The notes below the pieces were generated by a model. The model was not told the DNA's origin and did not search any database. It saw nothing but the letters and a program-made list of their open reading frames with translations. The position numbers were made by a program, and so were the translations under genes. 64,000 nucleotides of DNA from Ruegeria lacuscaerulensis (GTDB taxonomy: Bacteria; Pseudomonadota; Alphaproteobacteria; Rhodobacterales; Rhodobacteraceae): positions 310,001-374,000 of the forward strand of contig NZ_WQGO01000006.1 in NCBI RefSeq assembly GCF_013034685.1, in the 5' to 3' direction. Each line of letters begins with the position of its first letter. The stretch's first letter is position 1. Positions 56,399 to 64,000 of this stretch are shown here, in pieces.

Positions 56399-56617
56399 TG
56401 TAGGTTTGCGCATAACACTTCGCGCACCCCATAAGTTTGCGTAGTTCGCCCATAGTTTTGCGCTACGCGTTTGTCTGCATTAGCGACGAATTCAATCAGT
56501 ATATGGCTTAGTCGTCGCGGTTATGGCCCTTTGCATTGCTCAATCCCACAAAGGGCCTCCCTAAGGAACCTTGGATTCTCGCGAAGGTCTGCGATGCGCA
56601 GAAAGCAGACTTTGCAT
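56399..56617 (+). repeat. gyrB-proximal type end, copy 2
   Basis: TGTAGGTTTGCGCATAACAC and CATA cores at 56411, 56430 and 56451 (spacing 19 and 21) reproduce copy 1. The similarity continues for about 220 bases with scattered substitutions and lacks the 24-base segment present in copy 1. The hairpin GGCCCTTTG/CAAAGGGCC is kept at 56525-56557. Confidence 0.88.
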
Positions 56618-56640
56618 ACCCAACCATGCGACGCGTTTCA

Positions 56641-57975
56641 TCAGTATCTGATCAGAGTATCAAGTATCGCTTGCCGCGTTGCGTCATTATTGTGGAAGAT
56701 CCTGCCGGCGAGAAACTCAGATGGAAACTCCGGCCACGTTTTGCGCATTTCGGTGATAAGTCGCTGAGCTTCTTCGGTATGTCCCAACTGATCCTGCGCA
56801 ACGGCTTGGAACAGGAGAGAAGGAGCACTTACAGGCGCACCGGCTGCGGGCGCTCCTTTAAAAGCCTCGACAACCTTCTCGTAGTTCCCGAGCATCAGTT
56901 GCGATACACCCCAAATATTTCGTGCGCCAAAGCGGCCCGATCCTGACCTTAGTCTTTCTGGATTGCTAACCTCAGCCGCAAGATCCGGAGCGTTCGCCAT
57001 GATAGCGGTGATGCCAACAAGATCCAGAATATGACCATCATTCGGCGCAAGCTCGACCGACAGTCTTGCATATTTCACAGCCTCGACCGGTTTGTTTTGG
57101 GTGGCCAGTACCCAACCATTTGCACCGTTTGCCCACGCATCGGTGGGAGATAGATCAAGCGCTCTTTCCGACATCTCGGAAGCTTGGCTAAAAAGGTCAT
57201 CTCTTTGCGCCTTGTCAGGGGACAGCATGGCCAAAGTCGCAAGGACCTGTGCCGATCCGGCATAACCGTCGGAGAGTGCGGGGTCGAGCTCTGCGGTATG
57301 CTGAAACATTCCCAGTGCTATTTGCTGGCGCTTGATATCAAAAACAGGAAAAAACATCCCTCGGGCTTGATCCGCAAGATTAGCCGCCTGAAGCCTTGTC
57401 AAAGATTGCTCACCAAGAGCAGTTCGCTCAGCCTGTTCGATAGATTGAGCTGTGGGCAAAACCACCTTGTTATCCCGAGTGAACCAAAAGCCAGCCACCG
57501 CAATCAACACTAGGCAACCCAGCCCAATTGGCAGCAGTTGCCGTAGACGTCGATGCCCGCCAAGCAGATCGCTGTCCTGAACCCTTGAGTTGTCGCCTCT
57601 TGTCGTCCTTGCTTGCGAAAACCGTGGCTTGTATCCGCCGGAATCAACAAAAATTCGAACTCCCTCACCATCCCATTGATCTTCGTAAAACTCATGTAGC
57701 AGTCGACGCAGCCGTCTGGCTTCGACGCGGACAAGATTCCGACCACCGGTGCCATCAATGCTCCGGCCGTAGACTTCGACCGCGATTGCTTTGCCGCGAA
57801 TCTGGGCGCCACGACCCGCGAGAGTCTCTTCGACCACGTAAGTAAGAAATTGCTGGAGTCGAGGCGAAGCCCGGAACACGACGCTGGAAACAACGCTCTG
57901 AAGTGCCTGTCGGACAAGCTCCGGCGATGGCGGTGCAACATCTTGATCTATCGGCAATTCATTAGCTTGGTTCAA
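56641..57975 (-). CDS. Membrane-anchored regulator with N-terminal DNA-binding-like domain and TPRs
   Basis: In this 444-residue protein, residues 20-115 (FRASPRLQQFLTYVVEETLAGRGAQIRGKAIAVEVYGR...VRVEARRLRRLLHEFY...SGGYKPRF) match the winged-helix-like domain found at the start of many alphaproteobacterial TPR and cyclase proteins. One membrane helix (LLPIGLGCLVLIAVAGFWF) follows. The C-terminal 270 residues form TPR-like repeats (ERALDLSPTDAWANGANGWVLATQNKPVEAVKYARLSVELAPND). It is probably an envelope-sensing regulator. Its target is unknown, and the divergent genes downstream of 58054 are candidates. Confidence 0.75.
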   Translation of the reverse strand: MNQANELPIDQDVAPPSPELVRQALQSVVSSVVFRASPRLQQFLTYVVEETLAGRGAQIRGKAIAVEVYGRSIDGTGGRNLVRVEARRLRRLLHEFYEDQWDGEGVRIFVDSGGYKPRFSQARTTRGDNSRVQDSDLLGGHRRLRQLLPIGLGCLVLIAVAGFWFTRDNKVVLPTAQSIEQAERTALGEQSLTRLQAANLADQARGMFFPVFDIKRQQIALGMFQHTAELDPALSDGYAGSAQVLATLAMLSPDKAQRDDLFSQASEMSERALDLSPTDAWANGANGWVLATQNKPVEAVKYARLSVELAPNDGHILDLVGITAIMANAPDLAAEVSNPERLRSGSGRFGARNIWGVSQLMLGNYEKVVEAFKGAPAAGAPVSAPSLLFQAVAQDQLGHTEEAQRLITEMRKTWPEFPSEFLAGRIFHNNDATRQAILDTLIRY

Positions 57976-58053
57976 AGCAAACTCACCCCCAACTCACGGT
58001 GACTCACTTGGCGTATATCGTCAACCGCACTCATCTTGATGTGAGAATAGATA

Positions 58054-58308
58054 GTGGGAACCGGGGATTATCCAGTGACTTGGGAACTGAGTGACGAGCT
58101 TCCAGATCTTTCCGATGCGCTTTCAGGGCGTACCGAAACGGATGCGTTGCTCAGCGAGGCAATCGAGGACCTAAGGAAAGTTACTGCGCTGTTGGATGAC
58201 ACATCGATCACAGCCACAGAACGCGCGGAATGGGCCCACATCAGATCGGAACTCGTGAACGAGCTTCGCCGGATGGTGAAGCGCAACCTTCGTAGCATTT
58301 CCAACTAA
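58054..58308 (+). CDS. Hypothetical 84-residue protein preceding the MBL gene
   Basis: This short acidic helical protein (SDELPDLSDALSGRTETDALLSEAIEDLRKVTALLDD) has a GTG start at 58054 or 58075. It ends 10 bases before the metallo-beta-lactamase-fold gene, so probably belongs to its operon. No motif was recognised. Confidence 0.5.
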   Translation: MGTGDYPVTWELSDELPDLSDALSGRTETDALLSEAIEDLRKVTALLDDTSITATERAEWAHIRSELVNELRRMVKRNLRSISN

Positions 58309-58318
58309 GGGCACAGCC

Positions 58319-59791
58319 ATGACAAAAGAAGACAACGGCAAAGAACTTAAGAACGAAAAAACCCAGAAATCTGACGACATCGAAAACCCTTCCCGGCGAC
58401 ACGTTATGCAGGGACTGGCAGCAGGTGCGGTCGCAACCGGCGCAGTTAGCTACGGTTCAGGAGCTGCACAGGCACACCCCAGCGATGGACCACTAGGCGA
58501 AAGCCTAAAAAACCCGTACGGCGGCCGGCCTGCCGGGGGTATCACTTTGCCCGAGTACTTCCGTCCCACGAAATACATGACAGGCTCGAACGCGAATTAT
58601 TTCCCGCTATCCGAGGACCTCGGGCCCGACGAAATGCGGATATCGTTCTGTGGTTCCACCCCATTTCCGCCCCGCGAAGATCAGGCTGGCACCTGTATCA
58701 TGGTCGAACTGGGTAACGGAAAGCGTTTCTTCTTCGACTTCGGCTCGGGCTGCGTCCGCAACATTATCGGGATGCAGGTTCCGGGTCAGTTGATCAACGA
58801 CATCTTCATTACGCACCTGCATGTCGATCACTATGCCGACATTCCTTACATCTACCCGTTTCGGGCTTGGTCCGGCGGGTACACACCGCTGCGCATTCAC
58901 GGTCCATCTGGTCGGACACCCGAGCTTGGTACAGCCGGAATGGTGAAAGGTATGCAGCAGATGCTCAAATGGCATCTCGAAGCTTTCGATGTTTTCCCAA
59001 TCGGCGATGGCTACGAGATCGAAGTCAATGAATTCGATTTCCGCCAAGAAGGTGGCATCGTCTATGATGAAGATGGCGTGACTATACGTTCCTGGCCGCG
59101 CAGCCATGCCAAGGACGGCGCTGTCGGATATCGGTTGGATTGGAACGGGCTTAGCTTTGTTTGGACCGGCGATGGACGTCCCGATGAACTGAGCCTTGAA
59201 TACGGAAAAGGCGTCGATGTGTTTGTGACCGAAATGTCGGGACAGGACATCGGGCAATTGATGACCTACAAATACGGTCTGCCTCAAGAGCTGTTTAACT
59301 ACACAATCGATACGCACCATACTTCTCACTACGCTGTTGGTAAGATGATGGCTGAGGCGCGCCCACGGCTTGCAATGGTGACCCACTATACGCAAGACGA
59401 GGATATCGATGCCGAAATGCTCGCGGGAATCCGAGCCCATTATGATGGGTTGTTCGCCTGGGGGTTGGATGTCGCCGTCGTCAACGTAACCAAGGATGCA
59501 ATCTGGTATCGGAAGGCGACGCTTCCCGGAAAATCTGGCTCGGTCGCGCCATTCCGCGAATTGGGCAAGATGGAAGCAGAAGGCAAGATCACGTTGCCGG
59601 ATGAAATCAAACCGCCAGCACCGCGATCATCACGTGCCGAACAGCAGGACCAGAAATACCGCGATATGGAGATTGATCCCAAGGAATACTATCCAGCTGA
59701 CGTATTCCGAGCCCCCGATCCAGAGTGGCCCAGTGATTTCGTAATCAAGGTCGATGACGTCATCCCAAACCGCAAGAAGAAGGCGGAGTAA
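58319..59791 (+). CDS. Tat-exported metallo-beta-lactamase-fold hydrolase
   Basis: In this 490-residue protein the twin-arginine signal is SRRHVMQGLAAGAVATGAVSYGSGAAQA. The metal-binding core THLHVDHYADIPY (HxHxDH) follows FDFGSG, with later histidines in RSHAKDGAVGYRLD and DTHHTSHYAVG. It would be exported folded with its metals in place. Related proteins exist next to CobW-type GTPases; I recall annotations such as guanitoxin-type MBL hydrolase for similar sequences but cannot confirm them. The substrate is unknown. Confidence 0.8.
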   Translation: MTKEDNGKELKNEKTQKSDDIENPSRRHVMQGLAAGAVATGAVSYGSGAAQAHPSDGPLGESLKNPYGGRPAGGITLPEYFRPTKYMTGSNANYFPLSEDLGPDEMRISFCGSTPFPPREDQAGTCIMVELGNGKRFFFDFGSGCVRNIIGMQVPGQLINDIFITHLHVDHYADIPYIYPFRAWSGGYTPLRIHGPSGRTPELGTAGMVKGMQQMLKWHLEAFDVFPIGDGYEIEVNEFDFRQEGGIVYDEDGVTIRSWPRSHAKDGAVGYRLDWNGLSFVWTGDGRPDELSLEYGKGVDVFVTEMSGQDIGQLMTYKYGLPQELFNYTIDTHHTSHYAVGKMMAEARPRLAMVTHYTQDEDIDAEMLAGIRAHYDGLFAWGLDVAVVNVTKDAIWYRKATLPGKSGSVAPFRELGKMEAEGKITLPDEIKPPAPRSSRAEQQDQKYRDMEIDPKEYYPADVFRAPDPEWPSDFVIKVDDVIPNRKKKAE

Positions 59792-59795
59792 CGAC

Positions 59796-60776
59796 ATGAT
59801 CGAGTTTGGGTCGTCATCTGCAATCCCCGTAACGATTCTTACCGGCTTTCTCGGAGCCGGTAAGACAACACTTTTGAACCGCATCCTGACAGGCAATCAC
59901 GGGTTGCGGGTTGCGGTTCTGGTGAATGACTTTGGATCAATAAATGTTGACGCCGACTTGGTGGTCGGTCTCGAGGATGATGTGATGAGTTTGGCAAATG
60001 GCTGCGTTTGCTGCTCGATCCGAGATGACCTGATCGAAACGGTAGAAGCCGTTCTCGCCCGGCCCGAGAAACCGGAATACATCGTCCTTGAAGCAAGCGG
60101 AGTGTCGGACCCGTCATCAATTGCAATGACATTCACCGATCAGAAGTTTCGGGACATGATCCGCTTGGACAGCCTTATGTGCCTGGTCGATGCTGAACAG
60201 CTCTTTTCTGCGCCGGAACAAATGGAACTGAAGCTCCGTCAAATCGCGTTCTCGGACATGGTTATTTTGAACAAGGTCGACCTCGTCGACAGGGCGGCTG
60301 TTCAAAGGGTGCACGATTGGCTCGGGTCTCGCTTCCGTCGGTATCGTCTTGTCGAAGCTGTCAATGCGGATGTCCCACTGGATATTCTTCTTTCTGTTGG
60401 CCGCTTTGCCGCCGAACAGCTCGAAACAGAAATACCCGATCATCACAAGCATGGACCGGATTGTGGTTGCCACCATTCTGATCACTCGGAAAGCTTCTCA
60501 ACAACTATGATGAAAGCTGAAAGCCCGATAAGCTTGTCTTCCCTTCGGAGCGCAATTCGAAAGCTTCCTGGCGACGTTTATCGCCTGAAGGGCTTTGTTT
60601 TTAGCGAGGAGGATCCAGATCATCGCATTCTTGTACAGGTTGTCGGAAAACGCATGGACATCGCAAGGGATGGCGCATGGGGCCACCGAAAACCCGAAAC
60701 AAGGCTTGTTGCAATAGGTGCACCCGGAGCTCTTTCGGAATACGAGCTTTCCGATACGTTGTTAGCAAGCGCATAG
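59796..60776 (+). CDS. CobW/COG0523-family metallochaperone GTPase
   Basis: This 326-residue protein has Walker A GFLGAGKTT, the metal-binding GCVCCSI motif, the NKVD guanine motif and a histidine/cysteine-rich loop (DHHKHGPDCGCHHSDH). A C-terminal CobW_C domain is also present. Such GTPases deliver zinc or other metals to target enzymes. It starts 4 bases after the MBL-fold gene, preceded by GGAG, so the natural client is that metalloenzyme before Tat export. Confidence 0.87.
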   Translation: MIEFGSSSAIPVTILTGFLGAGKTTLLNRILTGNHGLRVAVLVNDFGSINVDADLVVGLEDDVMSLANGCVCCSIRDDLIETVEAVLARPEKPEYIVLEASGVSDPSSIAMTFTDQKFRDMIRLDSLMCLVDAEQLFSAPEQMELKLRQIAFSDMVILNKVDLVDRAAVQRVHDWLGSRFRRYRLVEAVNADVPLDILLSVGRFAAEQLETEIPDHHKHGPDCGCHHSDHSESFSTTMMKAESPISLSSLRSAIRKLPGDVYRLKGFVFSEEDPDHRILVQVVGKRMDIARDGAWGHRKPETRLVAIGAPGALSEYELSDTLLASA

Positions 60777-60860
60777 AGGCAAGTTCGACAAAATTTGTTT
60801 GCGTGTGTTTCTTGAATTCCAACACGTAACAGCTCGAAAGCCCGCAACGCCGAGGACCAA

Positions 60861-61799
60861 ATGTGGAGAAATACCCTATTGCTTAAGCAGTTTAGGAAAT
60901 GGAGCCAAGCGATCAGATTGCTTGCACTTGCCACTGCGATTGCCTTGTCGGGAACGGCTGTGCGCGCGCAGGACGTCTCAAGTCGAGAACTTGAAGATAC
61001 AACCTCAAACCTCGGACTACCGAGCTCAGCTGGAGGACAAGATGCCGAGTTGCTTTCCGCGTTCCACGGGCTTGAGGCGTTGCCCCGCGTAGCAAATCTC
61101 ATTTGCAGAGGTTCCAGGGGCAAAGACGGGATGCCTGTCATCTTTTCAACCGAGGTAGATCTGGAAACTTTGCAGGCTGGTGACTTCAGAGTCGCAACAA
61201 AGTCAGGCCAGATCGGAACAATGCATTGCGCGTCAGTGTTGCCTGCTACTGATCCCGGTGAATTGCGCACGGTGCTTCTCATCGGGGATTTTGGGAACGC
61301 CTCCGAGGATGCACCGGTTGCAGTCGAAGTTATTGGACATCTTCATTCCATCGATGGAACACTTGATTTTCGCGGTGCCACTGTCGCCGTGACTCCGCTG
61401 GAAGACGGCCCCTCAATGATCTTTGCCGAGGTTGTCGAGGATTGGACTTTGGTCGGAAATTTGGGGCCACATCGAACCAGAGGAAGCCTTTGTCCAAGTG
61501 ACAACATCGTACAGGCCATTAGGGTAACCTGGGCGGGTGGCGTTACGCTGGCGAACGGCAAGGAACCTGGCGATGTGGAACGTGATCTGTACAGTATCAT
61601 CGTAGAGGCCGAAGAAGGATCTCAACGCACAGTTACGCCCGCCGCGCTTGCCGATCTGGGTGACGGGGACAATAACCACATGCTCTGCCTTGATACAAAG
61701 GATCGACCTATCTCGGTGTCTTTCCCGGCTGGTATTCTGACAGACCCGAATGATGATCTGAACCCTGAAACCAGCGTATTTGTCTCAAAACCCAATTAA
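60861..61799 (+). CDS. Secreted protein of unknown function
   Basis: This 312-residue protein has a signal peptide (LLALATAIALSGTAVRAQ). Three cysteines occur (LICRGSRGKDGMPVIFSTEVD, GTMHCASV, RGSLCPSD) and the mature chain is beta-rich with the stretch NLICRGSRGKDGMPVIF. It follows the CobW gene by 84 bases and may belong to the same transcript. Function is unknown. Confidence 0.68.
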   Translation: MWRNTLLLKQFRKWSQAIRLLALATAIALSGTAVRAQDVSSRELEDTTSNLGLPSSAGGQDAELLSAFHGLEALPRVANLICRGSRGKDGMPVIFSTEVDLETLQAGDFRVATKSGQIGTMHCASVLPATDPGELRTVLLIGDFGNASEDAPVAVEVIGHLHSIDGTLDFRGATVAVTPLEDGPSMIFAEVVEDWTLVGNLGPHRTRGSLCPSDNIVQAIRVTWAGGVTLANGKEPGDVERDLYSIIVEAEEGSQRTVTPAALADLGDGDNNHMLCLDTKDRPISVSFPAGILTDPNDDLNPETSVFVSKPN

Positions 61800-61973
61800 C
61801 AAACTGCTTTAAGGTTTGTTCGAATGGACTTTTAGCCGAAAATGCCCGGCCGGGCCGGTTGCGGGTATTGCAGCGGTAAATGCGAATGAACGGACTTGTT
61901 CGCCTCTCGGACATTGCAAACTCGGTTTTGAAGGTCCGCTTTGGGCTGATAGTTCTACTCTCGGGGTTCGCGC

Positions 61974-61997
61974 AAAAAAGGCCGCTCGAAAGCGGCC
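61974..61997 (-). terminator. Terminator of the tyrosine recombinase gene
   Basis: On the minus strand GGCCGC TTTCGA GCGGCC is followed by TTTTTT, seven bases after the recombinase stop codon. Confidence 0.9.
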
Positions 61998-62004
61998 TGA
62001 TGGA

Positions 62005-62637
62005 TCACACCTCGGTGGCTTCCGCGATGGCGAGTGCGTCTTCGATGTCTACACCCAGGTAACGCACTGTACTGTCCATCTTGGTGTGACCAAGCAATAG
62101 CTGCACTGCTCGCAAGTTACCTGTTCTACGATAAATCTGCGCCACTTTTGTGCGTCGCATTGAATGGGTCCCATATTGGCTGGGATCAAGCCCAATCGAA
62201 GCGACCCATGACTGAACCAACCTCGCGTACTGACGAGTAGAAATATGCAGCCGATGCTGAAAACGCCCTGGCCACAAGTACTCGGATCTTTTCATCGCAG
62301 GTTGTTTCAGCCAATTCAAAAGCGAGTTTCGCGTACCACTACTAGTTTCAAAACGAACGGGTATCTTTGTCTTGCTTTGGTTGACAGACGCGCGTTCCTT
62401 TACTTGTCCAGCGGCAAATACATCTACAACTTTAAGGCGACCAAGATCGCAACCACGGAGCTTACTATCTATTGCTAAATTGAAGAGTGCTAAGTTCCTA
62501 TGATCTTCTGAAATTTCTAAGCGAACGCGTATTGCCCAGACATGCCTTGGCAAAAGCGGGCGCTTCTGGCCAATAACCCGACCTTTGTTCCACGCAGATC
62601 GGCCAACTCGAATGACGGGTAGATTTAAAGCTTGCAT
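62005..62637 (-). CDS. Stand-alone tyrosine recombinase/integrase-like protein
   Basis: This 210-residue protein corresponds to a catalytic domain without a separate arm-binding domain. Catalytic residues are Arg in IDSKLRGCDL, His-x-x-Arg in GTHSMRRTKVAQ and Tyr in STVRYLGV, with the usual LLGHTK. Such short integrases are common in alphaproteobacterial accessory regions. No attachment-site pair was found around it, so its role in this element is open. Confidence 0.82.
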   Translation of the reverse strand: MQALNLPVIRVGRSAWNKGRVIGQKRPLLPRHVWAIRVRLEISEDHRNLALFNLAIDSKLRGCDLGRLKVVDVFAAGQVKERASVNQSKTKIPVRFETSSGTRNSLLNWLKQPAMKRSEYLWPGRFQHRLHISTRQYARLVQSWVASIGLDPSQYGTHSMRRTKVAQIYRRTGNLRAVQLLLGHTKMDSTVRYLGVDIEDALAIAEATEV

Positions 62638-62845
62638 GACGAATACTCCACACCGCCACGCACCACCTCATCGCCCACACAGTGTCAGCGTCTATTGGTT
62701 ACCATGCTTGGTCTCCGTCATGAAAAATCTGACTTTGTCGAAGCCTGACCGGCGCCTCAAATATGCGATTTGGTATAGGGCGAATAGCAGAACTATGGAT
62801 TCAATAGATCAGGATGGATAATCTTGGGTCTAGGGGAGAACGGGA

Positions 62846-64000
62846 GTGGAACGCCGCCTTACCACTATCTTGAGTATTGACGTCGTGGGCTACTCGCGAC
62901 TGATGGAACGCGATGAGGCAGCGACGCTGGCAGCACTAAAGTCGCATCGGTCTGAACTCATTGACCCCTTTGCGGCGAGTTATGGTGGCAAGACGATCAA
63001 ATTGATAGGTGATGGTGCTCTACTGGAGTTCGAAAGCACCGTACAGGCAATGAAATTTGCCGTTTCTGTTCAAAACGAAATGCTCTCTCGAAATTCGGAC
63101 GTTCCAGAAAGCGAACGAATTGTGTTTCGGATCGGCATCAATATCGGAGATGTGATTGCCGAGGATGGAGACATTTATGGTGATGGCGTCAATGTCGCCG
63201 CTCGACTTGAAGGCTTGGCTGAGCCTGGAGGTATTTGCATTCACCGCAGCGTAAGGGACCAGGTACAGGACAAGCTGGATCTGAATTTCGAGGATCTGGG
63301 TGAGACCGAAGTCAAAAACATAGGGAGACCAGTCCGAGCCTTCGAAATCGTTCTGGATGACAAGGCCAAGGCTTTGGCTTTATCAAAACCAATTGCGCAT
63401 ACGAAACCAACGATATCCAAGTGGGTGCCAACTCTAATCGGTGCAGCATGCATCTGTTTGGTGCTGGTTTCGGTCGTATGGTGGCGATCCAGAGATGCGG
63501 CACCCCTGACCGAACAAGAGGAGTTTGCGCTTGCCATCCCAGACGAACCGTCCATCGTCGTTTTGCCCTTTGAGAACCGCTCAAAAATTGAAGAGGTCGG
63601 CTATCTGGCAGAAGGTTTTGGAGCAGCAATCACGACGCAGCTTTCGAAGTTTCCACAGCTATTTGTGATTGCTGGTTCTACTTCGATTACCTTTGCGGAC
63701 AGCTTGGCCAAACCGCGAGAAATAGGTCGAGAGCTCGGTGTGCGATATGTTCTGTCAGGTAGCGTTCAGAGCGTTGGCGAGAATATTTCGATTAACTCAA
63801 CACTGATAGAGACAGAGTCGGGGCACGCTCTATGGTCGGAACAATATGACGTTGGCGTCGAAGAATTGTTTTCCGCTCAGGCCGACCTTATTCGGGAAAT
63901 CGCATCCACCCTAAAAATTGTAGTTGAGGAAGAAGAAATCGCTTCGCTTAGGAAACGGCCAACCGATGATCTAGAAGCGTATGAACTTTTTCTGAGGGCT
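62846..64000 (+). CDS. Class III adenylate cyclase with FlgO/TolB-like domain (3' end outside window)
   Basis: The frame is open from GTG 62846 (seven bases after GGGGAG) to the window edge. The cyclase domain has SIDVVGYSRLMERDEAATL, IKLIGDGALLEF and FRIGINIGDVIAEDGDIYGDGVNVAARL, with both metal-binding aspartates present. A membrane helix (LIGAACICLVLVSVVWW) follows, then a FlgO/TolB-like domain (SIVVLPFENRS...GYLAEGFGAAITTQLSKFPQLFVI). TPR repeats are usual after this and would lie outside. The likely product is cAMP. Confidence 0.85.
   Translation, partial: MERRLTTILSIDVVGYSRLMERDEAATLAALKSHRSELIDPFAASYGGKTIKLIGDGALLEFESTVQAMKFAVSVQNEMLSRNSDVPESERIVFRIGINIGDVIAEDGDIYGDGVNVAARLEGLAEPGGICIHRSVRDQVQDKLDLNFEDLGETEVKNIGRPVRAFEIVLDDKAKALALSKPIAHTKPTISKWVPTLIGAACICLVLVSVVWWRSRDAAPLTEQEEFALAIPDEPSIVVLPFENRSKIEEVGYLAEGFGAAITTQLSKFPQLFVIAGSTSITFADSLAKPREIGRELGVRYVLSGSVQSVGENISINSTLIETESGHALWSEQYDVGVEELFSAQADLIREIASTLKIVVEEEEIASLRKRPTDDLEAYELFLRA

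Larger units (their letters stand above)
56399..64000. mobile_element. Second, older Tn7-like element or remnant (far end outside window)
   Basis: A second gyrB-side end begins one base after GGATG, in the same orientation as the first. If the first element were removed, this one would start 6 bases after the gyrB stop with GATGT before it. That is what repeated insertion at one fixed site predicts, the newest element being nearest gyrB. No second tns genes and no matching far end appear before the window ends, so its extent is unknown and it might be only a left-over end. Confidence 0.6.

Noticed and set aside
62005-62637. Tyrosine recombinase as the integrase of the 35-kb island
   Set aside because: It lies outside that element's ends, and the 5-bp duplication and end arrays indicate DDE-type transposition.
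20936-64000. CRISPR array or guide-RNA locus linked to the Tn7-like element
   Set aside because: No regularly spaced direct repeats and no cas genes are visible. The long TniQ and fixed insertion after gyrB fit protein-directed targeting.

Overview
The window looks like the dnaA-dnaN-recF-gyrB neighbourhood of a Rhodobacteraceae (Roseobacter-group, Ruegeria-like) alphaproteobacterium. I judge this from protein character, from the gene set (kynurenine and threonine degradation, ubiB/ubiE, mutM, rpsT, dnaA) and from the high-GC core. No database search was possible.

Core, 1-20930. A partial Rieske oxygenase is followed on the minus strand by kbl, a cysteine-synthase-like gene, tdh, kynA and an arylformamidase-like hydrolase (threonine and tryptophan breakdown). 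Next come a small secreted glycine-rich protein, an XRE-cupin regulator divergent from a thiolase, ubiE-ubiB divergent from mutM, an enoyl-CoA hydratase, rpsT, dnaA, dnaN and recF. An AhpD-like protein divergent from its presumed TetR regulator precedes gyrB.

Tn7-like island, 20936-56392. Five bases after the gyrB stop codon begins a 35.46-kb element. Its ends are TGTAGG... and ...CCTACA, it is flanked by the 5-bp direct repeat GGATG, and it carries repeated end motifs (three at the gyrB side, four at the far side). Inside lies a four-gene transposition operon with 4-base overlaps: tnsA-, tnsB- and tnsC-like genes and a long tniQ-like gene whose C-terminal half holds several helix-turn-helix segments. 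The gyrB-side cargo has a DMT transporter, an Old-Yellow-Enzyme gene with its LysR regulator, a periplasmic arylsulfatase/HAD/outer-membrane set, a frameshifted DUF3291 gene and a PD-(D/E)XK nuclease divergent from tnsA. The far-side cargo has an eight-gene overlapping operon headed by an odd class II tRNA-like gene, a nucleotidyl cyclase, a DUF2779 nuclease, a hydratase, an autotransporter, an exported kinase-like/phosphatase-like/metallophosphoesterase set and a run of small lipoproteins and secreted proteins.

Second element, 56399 to the window end. One base after the far GGATG lies a second, about 90% identical gyrB-side end. This suggests an older related element pushed outward by the newer one. 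It carries a TPR regulator, a Tat-exported metallo-beta-lactamase-fold protein with a CobW-type GTPase, a secreted protein, a stand-alone tyrosine recombinase and an adenylate cyclase that runs off the window. The main result is therefore a tandem, apparently site-specific Tn7-like array at the 3' end of gyrB, with all end, duplication and transposase signatures visible in the sequence.
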